A DNA stretch of 63,777 nt, from positions 1-63,777 of the forward strand of contig JAAWOU010000006.1 of assembly GCA_022799755.1 (NCBI GenBank), in the 5' to 3' direction. The position numbers were made by a program, and so were the translations under genes. This document shows, piece by piece, positions 43,286-51,985 of this stretch; positions within the stretch are counted from its first letter, which is position 1, and every line of letters begins with the position of its first letter. Below the pieces are notes generated by a model. It made no database searches and had not been told where the DNA came from. It was given only the letters and a program-made list of their open reading frames with translations. The stretch comes from Lachnospiraceae bacterium (lineage in GTDB: Bacteria > Bacillota > Clostridia > Lachnospirales > Lachnospiraceae).

Positions 43286-44368
43286 ATGATTTCAAATCAA
43301 ATTCTGCAGAACACGATTGACGGACTGAAGAACATTACGCGGGTCGATTTTTGTATTATGGATGTGGACGGAAAGGAAGTGGCTTCCACTGCCGACATGG
43401 GCGGCAGCGTGGGAGCCGTGGCGGAATTCGCCGCATCTGTGGCGGATTCCCAGGAGATACAGGGGTATCAGTTCTTCAAGATATTCGACGATCAGATTCT
43501 GGAATATGTGCTGGTGGCTGCAGGGGCCAGCGAGGACTCCTATATGATCGGCAAGCTGGCGGCTTTTCAGCTCCAGAATCTCGTAATTGCCTACAAGGAG
43601 CGCCTGGACAAGGATAATTTCGTCAAGAATCTGCTGTTGGACAATTTGCTGCTGGTGGATATCTACAGCCGGTCCAAGAAGCTGCATATTCAGACGGATG
43701 TGCCCAGGGCGGTTCTGATCGTGGAATCCCCGGGGGGCAGGGACAGCAATGCGCTGGAGCTGGCCAGGACGTACTTCGGAAACAGTAAGGACTTTGTCAC
43801 CGAAGTGGACGAGAACAATGTCATTATTGTCAAGGAACTGCCGGAGGACGACAGGGCCAGAGAGATGGATAAGACAGCAAAGCAGCTGTGGGCTTTCCTG
43901 AAGAAAGAGGGCATTAAGGACAGCCGCATTGCCTATGGAACCGTAATCCAGGAGATCAAAGAGGTAAGCCGCTCCTACAAGGAGGCCCGGATGGCCCTGG
44001 ATGTGGGCAAGATTTTCTTCGACGAGAGGGAGATCATCGCGTACAGTGAGCTGGGAATCGGCCGGCTGATCTATCAGCTGCCGCTGCCGCTGTGCAAAAT
44101 GTTCATCCGGGAGATTTTCGGCGGCAAGAGTCCGGACGACTTCGACGAGGAGACTTTAGGAACCATATACAAATTTTTCGAGAACAGTCTGAATGTGTCC
44201 GAGACGTCCAGACAGCTGTTCATCCACAGGAACACTCTTGTGTACCGGCTGGATAAGCTGCAGAAGAGCACGGGGCTGGATCTGCGGGTGTTTGAGGATG
44301 CTATCACATTTAAGATAGCGCTGATGGTAGTGAAATATATGAGATACATGGAGACCACTGACTTTTAG
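43286..44368 (+). CDS. CdaR/PucR-type transcriptional regulator
   Basis: 360 residues from ATG 43286 (GGAGTGGGGAG upstream). An N-terminal sugar-diacid-recognition-like domain (about 1-130) and a GGDEF-like middle (about 145-250) precede a PucR-type helix-turn-helix near the end: SLNVSETSRQLFIHRNTLVY and RLDKLQKSTGLDLRVFEDA. The inducer is unknown. It sits 27 bases before ftsE, so it may be cotranscribed with the division genes. Confidence 0.85.
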   Translation: MISNQILQNTIDGLKNITRVDFCIMDVDGKEVASTADMGGSVGAVAEFAASVADSQEIQGYQFFKIFDDQILEYVLVAAGASEDSYMIGKLAAFQLQNLVIAYKERLDKDNFVKNLLLDNLLLVDIYSRSKKLHIQTDVPRAVLIVESPGGRDSNALELARTYFGNSKDFVTEVDENNVIIVKELPEDDRAREMDKTAKQLWAFLKKEGIKDSRIAYGTVIQEIKEVSRSYKEARMALDVGKIFFDEREIIAYSELGIGRLIYQLPLPLCKMFIREIFGGKSPDDFDEETLGTIYKFFENSLNVSETSRQLFIHRNTLVYRLDKLQKSTGLDLRVFEDAITFKIALMVVKYMRYMETTDF

Positions 44369-44395
44369 GTGGGATTGCCGGGATGGAGGAAAACG

Positions 44396-45139
44396 ATGGG
44401 CAAAAAGGAGCTGTCGTGGAGAAAGCGGGAGCAGTTTATAGAAGACAACGGTATCATCTTTTTGGACAATGTGAGCAAGGTTTACTCAAAGGGAGCTCCT
44501 GCCATTAACGGGATTACGCTGGGGATCGGAAAGGGAGAATTCGTGTTCATCGTGGGAGACAGCGGATCCGGGAAATCCACTCTCATCAGGCTTCTGCTGC
44601 GGGAGCTGACGGCCACGGACGGCAGCGTCTATGTGATGGGCAGCGATCTGGCGAAATTAAAGCACCGACAGGTGCCGAAGTTCCGGCGCAGTCTGGGGGT
44701 GGTGTTTCAGGATTTCCGCCTGCTCAACGACAGGAATGTCTATGAGAACGTAGCATTTGCCCAGCGGATCATAGAAGTTCCCACCAGTGAGATCCGCCGC
44801 AATGTTCCCACCATCCTTGCGACCGTGGGACTAGCCGGGAAGTACAAGGCCAAGACCAGGCAGCTTTCCGGAGGCGAGCAGCAGAGGGTGGCCCTGGCCA
44901 GGGCCCTGGTGAACAAGCCCTCCATTCTGCTGGCAGACGAGCCCACAGGCAATCTGGATCCGAAGAATTCCTGGGAAATCATGACCCTGCTGGATGAGAT
45001 CAACCAGAGCGGCACCACGGTGGTGGTGGTGACCCACAACAGAGAGATCGTGAATGCCATGCACAAGAGGGTGGTCACCATGAAGCGGGGCATTATCATA
45101 AGCGACGAGGAGGGAGGAGAATACATCGATGAAGATTAG
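44396..45139 (+). CDS. ftsE: Cell division ATP-binding protein FtsE
   Basis: 247 residues from ATG 44396 (GGATGGAGG upstream). ATPase of the FtsEX complex, which activates peptidoglycan hydrolases at the septum. Walker A GDSGSGKST, the FtsE-type VFQDFRLLNDRNVYENVAFA, signature LSGGEQQRVALARALV and Walker B ILLADEPTGNLD are complete. The end overlaps ftsX by 11 bases. Confidence 0.96.
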   Translation: MGKKELSWRKREQFIEDNGIIFLDNVSKVYSKGAPAINGITLGIGKGEFVFIVGDSGSGKSTLIRLLLRELTATDGSVYVMGSDLAKLKHRQVPKFRRSLGVVFQDFRLLNDRNVYENVAFAQRIIEVPTSEIRRNVPTILATVGLAGKYKAKTRQLSGGEQQRVALARALVNKPSILLADEPTGNLDPKNSWEIMTLLDEINQSGTTVVVVTHNREIVNAMHKRVVTMKRGIIISDEEGGEYIDED

Positions 45140-46073
45140 GACATTGTTCTACACCATCAGACAGGGCTTCGTCAACATCTTCCGGAACAAATGGTATTCT
45201 CTGGCATCCGTGGCCACCATAGCGGCCTGCCTGTTCCTGTTCGGCCTGTTCTATTCCATTGTCATGAACTTCCGCAGCATTGTGATGAAAGCGGAGGAAG
45301 GGGTATCGGTGACGGTGTTCTTCCACAGCGAGAATGATTTCTGTGACAGCCATGGGGAGGGACAGATTCCGTCGGACACCCGCATCGAGGAAATCGGCCA
45401 GATGATAGCCGTCCGGACCGAAGTGTCGGACGTGATATTTACCTCCGACGACGAGGCCTGGGAGAATTACAGGAGAGATAACTGGGGGGAAAACTACGAG
45501 GCCTACTCCAAAGGATATCCGGGAAACCCGCTGGAGGGAGATGACAGCTATGAGATTTTCATCAGCGACGTGTCGCTCCAGAGCGCTCTGGTCACCTGGC
45601 TGGAATCCCTGCCTGAGGTGCTGAAAGTCAATCACTCCGCTTTGACGGCGGATACCTTAAGCGGCGCGAATCTGCTGATCGCCTATGTGTCCATAGGCAT
45701 TATCGTCATATTGCTTGCGGTGAGCATTTTCCTGATCAGCAATACGGTGGCCATAGGGATCTCCGTGCGCTCGGAGGAGATCAATATCATGAAATATATC
45801 GGGGCCACGGACTTCTTCGTCAGATCCCCTTTCGTGCTGGAGGGTATGCTGATCGGGCTGCTGGGAGCGATATTGCCGCTGTGGCTGATATACGGTATCT
45901 ATAATTATGTGTTGAACTATATTGCCGAGAGATTTTCCATCCTGAACAATTTTCTTGCCTTTCTGTCCGTGGACGAATTGTTCGGCGTGCTTACGCCCGT
46001 GTCCCTGCTGGTGGGCATAGGAATCGGTTTTTTCGGAAGCATTGTCACTGTGAGAAAGCATTTGCATGTATAG
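45129..46073 (+). CDS. ftsX: Cell division membrane protein FtsX
   Basis: 314 residues with four membrane helices (near 25-45, 180-205, 230-260 and 285-305) and a large extracytoplasmic loop (about 50-170) that contacts the hydrolase activator. The N-terminal TIRQGFVNIFRNKWYSLASV and the C-terminal NIMKYIGATDFFVRSPFVLE are family hallmarks. Overlaps ftsE and the M23 gene, forming one operon. Confidence 0.95.
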   Translation: MKIRTLFYTIRQGFVNIFRNKWYSLASVATIAACLFLFGLFYSIVMNFRSIVMKAEEGVSVTVFFHSENDFCDSHGEGQIPSDTRIEEIGQMIAVRTEVSDVIFTSDDEAWENYRRDNWGENYEAYSKGYPGNPLEGDDSYEIFISDVSLQSALVTWLESLPEVLKVNHSALTADTLSGANLLIAYVSIGIIVILLAVSIFLISNTVAIGISVRSEEINIMKYIGATDFFVRSPFVLEGMLIGLLGAILPLWLIYGIYNYVLNYIAERFSILNNFLAFLSVDELFGVLTPVSLLVGIGIGFFGSIVTVRKHLHV

Positions 46074-47334
46074 AAGAAAGCTTATGAAGAATAGAACAGA
46101 TCATGGCAGAATCTGCCCATTGCTCTGCGGACTGCTGCTGTGCGGCGCACTGCTGGCGGGAGCGGCGGAGAGCAGTCTGCAGGCGCAGGCCACGGGCAGG
46201 AGCGCCGCCATCACAGAGAGCATCAAAGAGAAAGAGAATCAGATCTCTCAGATCAAAGAGCAGAAAGAGGGGCTCAAGGACGGGCTCAGCAATCTCCAGG
46301 AGATTAAAAAGAATCTGGAGCAGCAGAAAGACGATCTGAAGAACTATGTGGAGCAGCTGGACAGCAATCTGGAGACGATACAGGCAAAGATTGTCGATCT
46401 GAAAGAACGAATCGCCGCCAAGGAGGACGAGATCGTCCGGACCCAGGCGGAGCTGGAGGCGGCCAAGGAGCGGGAGGAGAATCAGCAGGAGGCCATGAAC
46501 GCCCATATCAGGCTTGACTATGAGTCGGGGAATCCCAGCGTGGTGGATCTGCTGCTGCAGGCAAAGAGCCTGGGGGACTTTCTCAACCGGGTAGACTATG
46601 TGGAGAAGATGGTGGTCAGCGACCGGCAGATGTGGGAGGAATACCGGGCCGTAAAGGAATACGTGGAGCTGTGCAAAGTGGAGCTGGAGCTGGAAAAGGA
46701 GATTCTGGACGAGACAAAGGAGACCGTGGAAATCGAACAGAGGAACCTGGAGGAGTTGATCGAACAGAAGAATCGTGATATCATTAGCTATGAGACAGAT
46801 ATAGGCAACAAGGAAAACGCCATTCAGCAGTATGAGGAGGAGATCAGGGCCCAGGAGGAGGAAATCAGGATTCTGGAGGCCGCTGTGGCGGAGGAGCGCA
46901 GACAACTGATCGCCAGCGGATCTGCGATCACCTATGACGGAGGCACTTTCAAATTTCCCCTGGCCTCTTACAGCAGGATATCCGATGAGTACGGCATGAG
47001 GATACATCCTACGCTGGGGGTGGAGCAGTTCCACAACGGCGTGGACTTTGCCGCCGACGGAGGAACGGCGATCTACGCGGCTTACGACGGAAAGGTGGCG
47101 GCTGCCGCCTACAGCACTACCATGGGAAACTATGTGATGATCGACCACGGCGACGGCCTGTCTACGATTTATATGCATGCCTCCGCTCTGTATGTGAATA
47201 AGGGCGATGTGGTGGCCAGGGGCGACACCATAGCGGCAGTGGGCAGCACGGGCCGCTCCACGGGCAATCATCTCCACTTCAGTGTAAGGCTGAACGGCTC
47301 CTATGTTTCTCCATGGGGATATCTGAGCCCATAA
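46066..47334 (+). CDS. EnvC/PcsB-like coiled-coil M23 peptidoglycan hydrolase
   Basis: 422 residues: a signal sequence (CPLLCGLLLCGALLAGAAES), a long coiled coil (about 50-280, rich in EKENQISQIKEQKEGLKD) and a C-terminal lysostaphin-like M23 domain. The zinc ligands are present: H323 and D327 in FHNGVDFAAD and the HLHFSVR motif. Its fusion of a coiled coil with M23 and its overlap with ftsX point to the partner activated by FtsEX, as with EnvC or PcsB, but unlike EnvC it keeps the metal ligands and should be an enzyme itself. Confidence 0.92.
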   Translation: MYRRKLMKNRTDHGRICPLLCGLLLCGALLAGAAESSLQAQATGRSAAITESIKEKENQISQIKEQKEGLKDGLSNLQEIKKNLEQQKDDLKNYVEQLDSNLETIQAKIVDLKERIAAKEDEIVRTQAELEAAKEREENQQEAMNAHIRLDYESGNPSVVDLLLQAKSLGDFLNRVDYVEKMVVSDRQMWEEYRAVKEYVELCKVELELEKEILDETKETVEIEQRNLEELIEQKNRDIISYETDIGNKENAIQQYEEEIRAQEEEIRILEAAVAEERRQLIASGSAITYDGGTFKFPLASYSRISDEYGMRIHPTLGVEQFHNGVDFAADGGTAIYAAYDGKVAAAAYSTTMGNYVMIDHGDGLSTIYMHASALYVNKGDVVARGDTIAAVGSTGRSTGNHLHFSVRLNGSYVSPWGYLSP

Positions 47335-47369
47335 TTAACGGATAGAAAACCGCAACAGGAGGAAAAGAT

Positions 47370-48722
47370 ATGGACGAAAATCAGGCTTATTTTGACAACA
47401 TTTCCGGTATGGGTCCGGGACCGGACGGCACCAGGGGGGGAAAGCCGCCCAGAAGAGATCGGGGCAGCGGCAAGGGATTGTTCCTGATCGGCCTGATCAC
47501 AGGCATCTCGGGCGCTCTGCTGATACTGGCTGTCTGCTATCTGGGGATTTATATCCAGAGCGCTGTGGAGTCCGGCCAGAACATGGCCCAGTCCGCCCAG
47601 AGGGCCGCCGGAGGGGAAGTGTCTTTTCTGGAGGACTCTGCAATCGACGGTGATGTGCTGAAGAAGATGCAGACCATAGAGAACACCATCGACAATTATT
47701 TCTATCTCCATGATGTGTCGGATGAGGAGATTCGGGACGGTATCTACAAGGGGATGCTCCAGGCACTGGACGATCCTTACTCCGAGTACTATACCGCGGA
47801 GGAGCTGACGGAGCTCATGGAGCAGACCGAGGGAATCTACTACGGGATCGGTGCCTATGTGGGCCAGGATACGGCTACCGGACTGCCCAAGATCAGCGGT
47901 GTTATTGCCGGGGCCCCTGCGGAGGAAGTGGATCTGCGGGCCAATGACCTGATCTACGAAGTGGACGGCGTGTCTACCTACGGACTGAGCCTTACGGAGG
48001 CCGTATCCCTGATAAAGGGCCCGGAGAATACGGACGTGACCCTGACCATTGTCAGGGAGGGGGAAGCGGATTATCTGGAGGTCAAGGTCACCCGCAGGAA
48101 AGTGGAGACGCCTACCGTGGAGTATCAGATGCTGGAGGACGGTATGGCATACATCCAGCTGACGGAGTTTGACGACGTGTCTGTCAAACAGTTTGAGAAT
48201 GCCCTGGCCGACGTGCGGAAAGCAGGCATGAAAGGCATGATATTGGATCTGCGGGCAAATCCGGGGGGAAGCCTGAGCGCAGTGGTGGATATGGCCCGGA
48301 TGATTCTGCCCGAGGGCATGATCGTGTACACGGAGGATAAGAGCGGAAAGCGCTCCGAGTATACCTGTGACGGCAAGAAAGAACTGGATGTACCGCTGGT
48401 GGTGCTGGTGGACATGAATTCAGCCAGCGCGGCCGAGATTATGGCGGGAGCCATCAAGGATTATGAGCTGGGGACTCTGGTGGGAACCACGACTTTCGGC
48501 AAGGGAATCGTACAGCAGATCATTCCTTTCCGGGACGGCTCCGCGGTGAAAGTCACCATCAGCGCTTACTACACGCCAAAGGGGAATAACATCCACGGTC
48601 TTGGCATTGAGCCGGACGTGGTATGCGAATTTGACGGCGAGGCTTATTACGGAAGCGAGAAACGGTTAGACAATCAGCTGGAAAAGGCAAAGGAAGTGCT
48701 GAAAGACCTGATGGGGCAGTGA
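47370..48722 (+). CDS. C-terminal processing protease, S41 family
   Basis: 450 residues. A short cytoplasmic head, one membrane helix (GLFLIGLITGISGALLILAV), a PDZ domain (about 165-245, GAPAEEVDLRANDLIYEVDG) and an S41 catalytic domain. The Ser-Lys dyad is S353 in MNSASAAEIM and K378 in TTFGKGIVQQ, 25 residues apart as expected. CtpA/B proteases process exported proteins; here it follows the FtsEX-hydrolase genes and may control them. It ends close to a MITE-like hairpin. Confidence 0.94.
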   Translation: MDENQAYFDNISGMGPGPDGTRGGKPPRRDRGSGKGLFLIGLITGISGALLILAVCYLGIYIQSAVESGQNMAQSAQRAAGGEVSFLEDSAIDGDVLKKMQTIENTIDNYFYLHDVSDEEIRDGIYKGMLQALDDPYSEYYTAEELTELMEQTEGIYYGIGAYVGQDTATGLPKISGVIAGAPAEEVDLRANDLIYEVDGVSTYGLSLTEAVSLIKGPENTDVTLTIVREGEADYLEVKVTRRKVETPTVEYQMLEDGMAYIQLTEFDDVSVKQFENALADVRKAGMKGMILDLRANPGGSLSAVVDMARMILPEGMIVYTEDKSGKRSEYTCDGKKELDVPLVVLVDMNSASAAEIMAGAIKDYELGTLVGTTTFGKGIVQQIIPFRDGSAVKVTISAYYTPKGNNIHGLGIEPDVVCEFDGEAYYGSEKRLDNQLEKAKEVLKDLMGQ

Positions 48723-48764
48723 CGAAAGGCTTGCTGCCCGGCGCACACATCCGGAAAATAAACG

Positions 48765-48863
48765 TGGGGTTGTCACATTAAGGTATTCTACACCACATTT
48801 AGGATATCCTGTAATCAGGAATATCTATATCTGGTGTCTATGATCCTTAATGTGACAGCCCCA
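48765..48863. mobile_element. MITE-like hairpin element
   Basis: A 99-bp element with 18-19-bp near-perfect inverted ends: GGGGTTGTCACATTAAGG (48766-48783) and CCTTAATGTGACAGCCCC (48845-48862), one G-U pair. A nested hairpin around GATATCCTG/CAGGAATATC fills the middle. It has no coding capacity and no clear target duplication. It could instead be a bidirectional terminator between the convergent protease and pseudaminate operons, but the length of the ends resembles insertion-sequence termini. Confidence 0.55.
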
Positions 48864-48893
48864 TTTGCTTGCGCTCTTATCCTAAATATCCTT

Positions 48894-49931
48894 TTACAGC
48901 TCCGACAAGAGGCGGGCAATCCTCACTGCGCCCAGTCCGTCCGCCAGGTTTCGCTCCCGTTCCCGGATGCGGCGCCTCATGCGGGCGTCCCCTGTCAGCG
49001 TATCCATAAGCCGTTCCATGTTTGACAGCGTGCCAGCAGGGTCACGGTGAAAAGCGCCGCAGTAGCCCGCGATGCCCTCCTGCCCGATATATTCCGTGAG
49101 GCTCTCCTGGTTCTCGGCATAGGAGAAACACAGAAAAGGGACGCCCACGGCGCAGAGCTCATATACGGTAGTGCCGCCGGCGGTGACGGCTATGTCGCAG
49201 CCGCCCATCAGGGAAGCCATATCCTTGACGTCATGGTGGACACACAGCTGAGGACATTCCCGGGCCCTGCGCTGCCAGCCCTCAAAATCAGGGTGGTAGC
49301 GTCCGATTACCGCATGGTACCGAAGCCCCGGTCTTTGAATCCTGTGGAAAATCCGGGCCGCTATATTCTCCTGATCGCCGCCGCCCGTGGTGATCAGAAC
49401 ATTTTGCACCTGTTCCCGAAAGGAATATCCGGCCCCGCGAAACTGGGGACGGAGCGGAACATAGGCGCTTCCCGTGTAAAACCTGACCCGGGTTCCTTGA
49501 TAAAGCTGTCTGTACCGGGCCTGGGTGGCAAAGGCGTTATAGTTCAGCACACAATCCGCCGCATAAGCCTGCTGCGCCATATCGTCCAACAGGAAAATCC
49601 GGGCCTGGCTGCCCAGGGCTTTCAGATAGGAATCCGTGACGTGATAGCTGTCCACCACGAGAACCGGCCTGCGGGCGGAAGCCTCCCGGGAGAAGAGCTC
49701 CGCCAGCTGCGGAAGCTCCGCCTCCATGTTGCGGTAATCCGTGTGGAGCACCAGGGTACGATACCCCCCAGCCTCTGCCAGGGCGCCGGAGGTCTCGTCT
49801 GCACAGAGAAAACAGATGTCCGCCGATTCCGTGCCGGGGACGTTTTGCAGCTCGTCGGCAATGGTAAGACAGCGCATCAAATGCCCTGCCCCTGTGGCGG
49901 CGTTTCCGTCCGCCCGAAAATAATACCTCAT
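48894..49931 (-). CDS. pseG: PseG-like UDP-sugar hydrolase of nonulosonic acid synthesis
   Basis: 345 residues from ATG 49931, which overlaps the pseI stop (ATGA). PseG removes UDP from UDP-2,4-diacetamido-2,4,6-trideoxy-L-altrose. The N-terminal RADGNAATGAGHLMRCLTIA and C-terminal GGCDIAVTAGGTTVYELCAV with CFSYAENQ are the GT-B-like donor-binding signatures of the family. It is the last gene of the operon. If the intermediate bears another acyl group than acetate, this enzyme must accept it. Confidence 0.9.
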   Translation of the reverse strand: MRYYFRADGNAATGAGHLMRCLTIADELQNVPGTESADICFLCADETSGALAEAGGYRTLVLHTDYRNMEAELPQLAELFSREASARRPVLVVDSYHVTDSYLKALGSQARIFLLDDMAQQAYAADCVLNYNAFATQARYRQLYQGTRVRFYTGSAYVPLRPQFRGAGYSFREQVQNVLITTGGGDQENIAARIFHRIQRPGLRYHAVIGRYHPDFEGWQRRARECPQLCVHHDVKDMASLMGGCDIAVTAGGTTVYELCAVGVPFLCFSYAENQESLTEYIGQEGIAGYCGAFHRDPAGTLSNMERLMDTLTGDARMRRRIRERERNLADGLGAVRIARLLSEL

Positions 49932-50983
49932 GGCTGCACCAGATCCCATGACATAGGCGTGCCTGATTTTGCGTCTCTGGAGATCTTTTTCCCCAGAAGA
50001 GATTCATAGTGCTTTGTGTGCAGGCCGCAGGAAGGGCGCACGGAGCGCAGATTTTGGGGGGTAAATACATCTCCGGCTTTCATGTCCTCTGCCACGAAGA
50101 GGGATCTGGCATGGTCTCTGCTGGCTCTCTGCTTGGGAGTCAGTTCATAGGTCACCTTTCCCATGGCTTTCTCTATGATCCTGATCTGCTCCACCATCTG
50201 CCTGAACTCCCCGGGTTCCATGGAGAACGCGGCGTCCGCCCCTCCGTCCGCCCGGCTTAAGGTGAGGTGTTTCTCCACCACCTTTGCCCCCACGGCAACG
50301 GCCGCACCGGCTATGGCAAAGCCCATGGTGTGATCCGACAGCCCTGTAATACAGTCGAAAGTCTCCGCCATGGAGGGAATGGTCTTCAGATTGATGTCCT
50401 CGTAGGGGGAGGGATAGGCGGAACAGCATTTCAGGAGAATGACATTCTCGTTTCCCTCTTCCCGGCAGGTCTGCATGGCAAGTTCGATATCCGCAAGATA
50501 AGACACGCCCGTAGACATGATGATGGGCTTTCCGGTCCGGGCGATTTTCCGGATAAAGGGGATGTCGTTCATCTCAAAGCTGGCCACCTTGTAGGCCGGT
50601 ACCTTGAGCTCCTCCAGGAAGTCAACGCTGGAAAGGTCAAAGGGAGAGGAGAAGAACACAAGGCCCATGGACCGGGCCACCTCTTTCAGCTTCGGCTGCC
50701 ACTCCCAGGGGGTGTAGGCAGTCTGATAGAGCTTGTACAGTGTAGTGCCGTCCCAGATGGTGCCCTGGGTGATCTGGAAACAGGGATCGTCGCAGTTGAG
50801 CGTGATGGTGTCCGGTGTGTAGGTCTGAATTTTGATCGCGTCTGCCTCCGCATCCTTTGCGGCCCTCATGATGGCGACGGCCCTGTCGTAATCCATCAGG
50901 TGATTGGCGGACATTTCCGCGATGACAAAGGTGGGGGAATCCCCGCCGATTACATGGCCGTCTATCTCGATACAGTGATTCAT
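49928..50983 (-). CDS. pseI: Pseudaminic acid (NeuB-family) synthase
   Basis: 351 residues. Condenses phosphoenolpyruvate with the 6-deoxy diaminohexose to give a nonulosonic acid. The NeuB TIM barrel is intact (FVIAEMSANHLMDYDRAVAI, DAIKIQTYTPDTITLN, SSPFDLSSVDFLEEL, SDHTMGFAIAGAAVAVGAKV) and a C-terminal SAF/antifreeze-like domain follows (SLFVAEDMKAGDVFTPQNLR). The motif IKIQTYTPDT favours the PseI branch over sialic acid synthase; legionaminic specificity cannot be ruled out. Confidence 0.92.
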   Translation of the reverse strand: MNHCIEIDGHVIGGDSPTFVIAEMSANHLMDYDRAVAIMRAAKDAEADAIKIQTYTPDTITLNCDDPCFQITQGTIWDGTTLYKLYQTAYTPWEWQPKLKEVARSMGLVFFSSPFDLSSVDFLEELKVPAYKVASFEMNDIPFIRKIARTGKPIIMSTGVSYLADIELAMQTCREEGNENVILLKCCSAYPSPYEDINLKTIPSMAETFDCITGLSDHTMGFAIAGAAVAVGAKVVEKHLTLSRADGGADAAFSMEPGEFRQMVEQIRIIEKAMGKVTYELTPKQRASRDHARSLFVAEDMKAGDVFTPQNLRSVRPSCGLHTKHYESLLGKKISRDAKSGTPMSWDLVQP

Positions 50984-51604
50984 TTATACCTCCTTGTGTG
51001 CTCCGGTGTCTGTACCGGCCGGCATTTGGACGAAAGATTCCGCTCTGCCGCCTGTGCCGGCGCCGAACGAGATCTTCTCGTACTTTTTGCCGGGCCGGAT
51101 CTCCTGCCAACGCCGGGCCGTCATATGCATGAAAGTCACGTCATAATACCGGCCGTTCTTACATACATGATTTTTCTTTTCCTCTGTGATCCGGCTCCCG
51201 CAGAGAAGATGGAGCTGTATCACGCCCTTATTCAGGGTAAAAATATCCCCCACAAGCTCGTTTTTTCCCAGAACGTCAAAGACGAAGTCGTAGAGGTTCA
51301 TCTCCAGGGCCAGGGCAGTCCTCATGCTGCGCAGACGCTTTTCTCCCACATAATAGGCCCAGCCCACGCTCCCCGAGGGGCGGTTGAGACCTGTGAGATT
51401 GATGACGCCGGCGGGTTCCCCGTCTATCTCAATGAGCCAGTAAAGCACGTCCGTGTCCTGGCCGATTGCCCGGAACCACTCCCTCTGCCCCTCCGGGGTA
51501 AGCTTCGGGTCCGTATTCATGTACCGGGTGATATCGGGATCCATGCGCCATCGCATGATAAGCGCCAGGTCCTCCTCCCGTATTTCTCTCAGATGTATGC
51601 TCAT
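50984..51604 (-). CDS. pseH: PseH-like N-acetyltransferase (GNAT) with a longer tail
   Basis: 206 residues. In known pathways PseH acetylates the 4-amino group of the UDP-aminosugar. The GNAT fold is visible from LREIREEDLALIMRWRMDPD, through SGSVGWAYYVGEKRLRSMRT, to LVGDIFTLNKGVIQLHLLCG. The last 30 residues (FGAGTGGRAESFVQMPAGTD) are low-complexity and beyond the usual length. The start overlaps the acyl carrier protein stop by ATGA, so the two are translated together. That tie suggests the acyl donor may be ACP-bound rather than acetyl-CoA, which is inference. Confidence 0.85.
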   Translation of the reverse strand: MSIHLREIREEDLALIMRWRMDPDITRYMNTDPKLTPEGQREWFRAIGQDTDVLYWLIEIDGEPAGVINLTGLNRPSGSVGWAYYVGEKRLRSMRTALALEMNLYDFVFDVLGKNELVGDIFTLNKGVIQLHLLCGSRITEEKKNHVCKNGRYYDVTFMHMTARRWQEIRPGKKYEKISFGAGTGGRAESFVQMPAGTDTGAHKEV

Positions 51605-51822
51605 TCCAGGCCTGCTTTCCGGAAAAGCTCCTTTACGGAGGTGATTTCCACAGCCTCATCCAAAGGGATGATGACGCCGAGCCTTGACTCCAGCTCTCCG
51701 ATCAGCATGACATGGGCCAGGGAATCCCATTCCTCCAGATCCTCCATGGCTGTATCCTCGGACAGAGTTCCCGACGGAACCTGCAGTATTTCTTCCATCA
51801 AAGCGATTATTTTTTCTTTCAT
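51601..51822 (-). CDS. Acyl carrier protein
   Basis: 73 residues from ATG 51822 (AGGAGAGC upstream). Four-helix ACP with the phosphopantetheine site S34 in EEWDSLAHVMLIGELE. It lies between an FkbH-like gene and pseH, outside any fatty acid operon, so it is a dedicated carrier. In FkbH systems the ACP holds a glyceryl or lactyl thioester. Confidence 0.9.
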   Translation of the reverse strand: MKEKIIALMEEILQVPSGTLSEDTAMEDLEEWDSLAHVMLIGELESRLGVIIPLDEAVEITSVKELFRKAGLE

Positions 51823-51985
51823 CACAATGCTCTCCTGTTCCGGTGCTGTCTTCGCACTCATAAGCTTCCCCGGGGCTCCCCGCCTTTTTGCGGCCGCGGA
51901 CAATCGCCCCGGGCGGTCCCCGAAAAGCTGCCGAATCCAATGGGGGTCCGGCATTCCTCCGCGCGCAATCCCCGGACCTCAATGG

